Assembly: GCF_000834015.1 (NCBI RefSeq)
Contig: NZ_JXQI01000010.1
Coordinates: 1-64,000, forward strand
Length of the DNA: 64,000 nucleotides
Direction of reading: 5' to 3'
Origin: Prevotella pectinovora
GTDB lineage: Bacteria > Bacteroidota > Bacteroidia > Bacteroidales > Bacteroidaceae
This document shows positions 62,076 to 64,000 of this stretch, piece after piece. Position numbers and translations under genes: made by a program. The notes beneath the pieces are model-generated. The model was not told the origin of the DNA, made no database searches, and was given only the letters and a program-made list of their open reading frames with translations. Within the stretch, counting starts at the first letter, position 1. Each line of letters starts with the position of its first letter.

Positions 62076-62759
62076 TTATCTAATCACCTTTACTGATTTC
62101 TTTGTTCCGTCTGCAAATTTTGTGGTCATGATGTAGATGCCGGTTGAAGGAGACTTCACCTTGCGTCCGCAGAGATCGGTGTATTCCATGCTCTTGGCAT
62201 TCGCTGCCTCGGTAGCGCTGATGCCGTCGAGTTCTCCGTATCTCACGATGTTAGACCTGTATACCGTATCACCGTCCTTGTAGAGAGCCTGCACTCCGAA
62301 GCTCGTGTAGTCAGACTTGTAGAAATACATAGAGCGCTTGTTGCCATAGCAGAAGATGTCCCATTTGTCGCTGTAGCCGTAAGGCATGTCGGTAATCTCG
62401 TCTTCCGGCAGTTTGGTGTATTCGCTCTTGCGGAAAGTGAAGAGGTCGTTGTCGAAGTATATGTTGTAGTATAGTTTGGCAGGGTCGAGGTCGCCGCCGT
62501 CGGCAGAGTATGTCATCAGGTATTTCGTCACCTCAGCGTCGGCAGGAGGTGTGGCTATTGTCATTGTCTCAGGACTCATCTGGTTGATATGGTCGCCGAA
62601 TCCCGTCCATGCACCCGTCTCGTCGCCCACAGCCATATACACCTTTGCCGTGTCCACACGTATCAGCGAGTCGTTGCGCAATACATATTTAATGGTCTGC
62701 GAGGTTTCGTCGGGAGTCATCGTCAGTCCCTCCTGTCCGTCCACGTCCACTTCTTCCAT
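62076..62759 (-). pseudogene. Headless T9SS-type secreted protein fragment
   Basis: The 227-codon frame ends in a T9SS-type sorting domain ('YTDLCGRKVKSPSTGIYIMT', then 'KVIR'). Proteins with this tail must enter the periplasm through a signal peptide, yet this frame starts MEEVDVDGQEGLTMTPDETS and has none, and an in-frame TAA directly precedes the ATG. No signal peptide is found in other frames just upstream. It is therefore most likely the 3' part of a larger cell-surface gene cut off at its 5' end. Confidence 0.6.
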
Positions 62760-62979
62760 TTATGTTGATCGATATGAGTAAAAGTTGCCAATATCGCTGA
62801 TTTTCAGTAAAACCAGGAATTTCCAAAAAAACTGTCAGACCATCTGGTTTTTGATTGTAACATTCTGACAAACAGACAATTGGCTGCCTGACGATTGTCA
62901 GGCAATTGTCTGGATGGTTTGCTGATGAGAGGAATTGTCAGATGTGAGGTATTGCATGCGTTGGCAGAAGTCTGAAAAC

Positions 62980-63109
62980 AGGAATGTGAGTATTACAACA
63001 TTAACTTATTGGGCAGACCTCTGACAGAAATTCTGCCCATCCGGGGCAAGCACGTTGCCCATGATGGGAAAGCAGCGTGCCCCAGTTGGGCAAGCGTCGT
63101 GCCCATTTA
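62980..63109. repeat. 22-bp-period palindrome array, locus 4, with leader
   Basis: Units are centred at 63030, 63052, 63074 and 63096, exactly 22 bp apart: TGACAGAAATTCTGCCC, GGGCAAGCACGTTGCCC, GGGAAAGCAGCGTGCCC and GGGCAAGCGTCGTGCCC. The leader 62980-63042 matches that of locus 3 (AGGAAT, TATTACA, AACTT, TTGGG, TTCTGCCCATC in order). GGGCAGA (63011) can also pair with TCTGCCC (63032). Confidence 0.85.
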
Positions 63110-63156
63110 TGGACATATAACCATTTGTGTTCAAGTGTATTCATTCGTCATTGAAA

Positions 63157-63251
63157 TTCGTGTAGAAAAATGTAGTGCTGCTTTAAAAGTTCGTGTAGAA
63201 AAGTGTGGTATTGTTGCAAAAGTTCGTGTAGAAAAGTGTATCTTTGCATTG
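63157..63251 (+). repeat. Three 33-bp tandem repeats ending in a promoter box
   Basis: TTCGTGTAGAAAARTGT starts at 63157, 63190 and 63223, an exact 33-base period. At the same place in each copy the sequences are TAGTGCTG, TGGTATTG and TATCTTTG. Only the last (63239-63246) is a good TAnnTTTG box, and the first two look like decayed versions. A frame through the repeats would code 11-residue repeats but lacks other support. Confidence 0.75.
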
Positions 63252-63300
63252 TTTTTATGTTATGAAAGCATTTTGAATTATCAACGGAATCTAAAAAAAA

Positions 63301-63393
63301 CTATGCGATATGGAAAGATAATTTCCATGTCGCCTTACAGAGAACAGGACTGGATGAAGAATATCCCATTATATGCAGTGGAGGAGAGCTTCT
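63301..63393 (+). CDS. Possible 30-residue ORF or gene remnant
   Basis: Behind the TATCTTTG box an ATG opens 30 codons (MRYGKIISMSPYREQDWMKN...EESF) and stops with TGA. The promoter is good but the product is unrecognised and short. It may be the N-terminal stump of a deleted gene, since about 140 bases of unassigned DNA follow before ruvA. Confidence 0.25.
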
Positions 63394-63530
63394 GACTCAT
63401 GTCTTTGAAGCGCATTTTGAAGTAATCGTCATTGTCAGGTTCGCATAATAATTAATATTGGACACCTCTTTATACAATAATAATGGGAGAAGAGCGTTAT
63501 AAAGTCGTATATACACCACATTTTTGATTT

Positions 63531-64000
63531 ATGATAGAATACGTTAGAGGCGAGCTTGCCGAGCTCACGCCAGCCTATGCTGTTGTTGAGGCTCATGGAG
63601 TGGGCTACGGACTGAGCATTTCGCTTAACACCTATAGCGGCATACAGAACAAGAAGGAAGTGAAACTGTATGTCGTCGAGAGCATACGAGAGGATGCGTA
63701 TGCCCTCTTCGGATTTTCCACCAAGCAAGAGCGGGAGATGTTCCTGCTCCTCATCACTGTGTCGGGAGTAGGAGCCAACACCGCCCGCATGATTCTCTCC
63801 GCCATGTCGCCGACAGAACTGTGCAACGTCATCTCTTCGGGCAACGAGAAGATGCTGAAGACCGTGAAAGGTATCGGACTGCGTACGGCACAGCGCATCA
63901 TAGTTGACCTGAGAGACAAGATTGCCGTGGAAGGAATAGCAGACCAGATGCCGGCAGCAGGTGTTGCGGCGGCATCTGCCATGAACAACGAGGTGAGAGA
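63531..64000 (+). CDS. ruvA: Holliday junction branch migration protein RuvA (5' part)
   Basis: The frame starts at the ATG at 63531 and runs off the right edge, giving 156 residues so far of about 200 expected. The N-terminal OB-fold '[20 protein letters not shown]' and '[14 protein letters not shown]', plus the two helix-hairpin-helix motifs '[16 protein letters not shown]' and '[19 protein letters not shown]', identify RuvA. It binds four-way junctions and loads the RuvB motor. No clear TAnnTTTG promoter box precedes it. CACATTTTTG at 63517 is only a partial match. Confidence 0.95.
   Translation, partial: MIEYVRGELAELTPAYAVVEAHGVGYGLSISLNTYSGIQNKKEVKLYVVESIREDAYALFGFSTKQEREMFLLLITVSGVGANTARMILSAMSPTELCNVISSGNEKMLKTVKGIGLRTAQRIIVDLRDKIAVEGIADQMPAAGVAAASAMNNEVR

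Noticed and set aside
10820-63109. Reading the 22-bp-period arrays as small CRISPR arrays
   Set aside because: Units are 17 nt with 5-nt spacers, the repeats are palindromes that vary within an array, and no cas gene is present.
63009-63395. A 128-codon frame with three 11-residue repeats (RVEKC...)
   Set aside because: The repeats are explained by the 33-bp promoter-like tandem repeats, and the frame also runs through the palindrome array.

Overview
The window reads as chromosomal DNA of an anaerobic gut or oral Bacteroidales bacterium, most likely Prevotella or Segatella. Nearly every well-defined transcription unit starts behind the Bacteroidetes promoter (TTTG, about 19 bases, TAnnTTTG), usually seen here as TAnnTTTGC. 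The gene content also fits: a TonB-dependent receptor with a surface lipoprotein, GH92 and GH125 mannosidases, the isomerase/kinase/aldolase rhamnose route, a T9SS-type C-terminal domain, a PCMD protein, DUF3822, DUF6621 and DUF6804. No rRNA, tRNA, CRISPR array, insertion sequence or phage gene was recognised.

Layout. 1-0.95 kb is AT-rich with no confident gene. 0.95-6.4 kb: a membrane-tethered AraC regulator divergent from a GH92-GH125 alpha-mannosidase pair. 6.5-10.4 kb: rhaB-rhaA-rhaT on the minus strand. 10.4-12.9 kb: 2.4 kb made almost wholly of non-coding repeats. 12.9-19.7 kb: a SulP transporter, an acetyltransferase plus soluble AraC regulator, a SIMPL-domain protein and a two-component system. 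20.0-22.4 kb: two PLP enzymes of sulfur amino acid metabolism. 22.6-27.4 kb: a TonB receptor and lipoprotein pair. 27.7-31.3 kb: an AAA-like/PD-(D/E)XK protein and a MATE pump. 31.5-34.7 kb: PBP4-type DacB and, divergently, NadB. 35.0-38.6 kb: etfB-etfA-acyl-CoA dehydrogenase. 38.7-45.7 kb: a RecD-like helicase, divergent from a tight run of a small membrane protein, DUF3822, rsmD, dnaG and a cardiolipin synthase. 46-55 kb: NhaD, a type I glutamine synthetase, a PCMD protein with a phosphoethanolamine transferase, a decayed DUF3791/DUF3990 locus, and DUF6621 with carboxynorspermidine synthase. 55.4-56.2 kb: rhaD. 56.5-62 kb: an accessory block of unknown, mostly membrane-associated proteins. 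62-64 kb: a headless T9SS-type fragment, repeats, and ruvA running off the right edge.

How the genes work together. rhaT, rhaA, rhaB and rhaD together take L-rhamnose to dihydroxyacetone phosphate and lactaldehyde. rhaD lies 45 kb from the others, yet both transcription units start inside the same 73-bp-spaced promoter/hairpin element. The ETF genes and the acyl-CoA dehydrogenase form one electron-transfer unit. rsmD, dnaG and their upstream partners form a housekeeping chain.

The most unusual signal is non-coding. Five intergenic loci (10.82, 29.63, 45.75, 52.98 and 63.02 kb) each carry two to four 17-nt imperfect palindromes at exactly 22-bp centre-to-centre spacing. The palindrome sequence differs between loci, and within one locus it changes by paired substitutions that preserve the stem. 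Two loci sit beside a shared ~158-bp element; two others share a different ~65-bp leader. This looks like a family of composite structured repeats, possibly an undescribed DNA- or RNA-level system.
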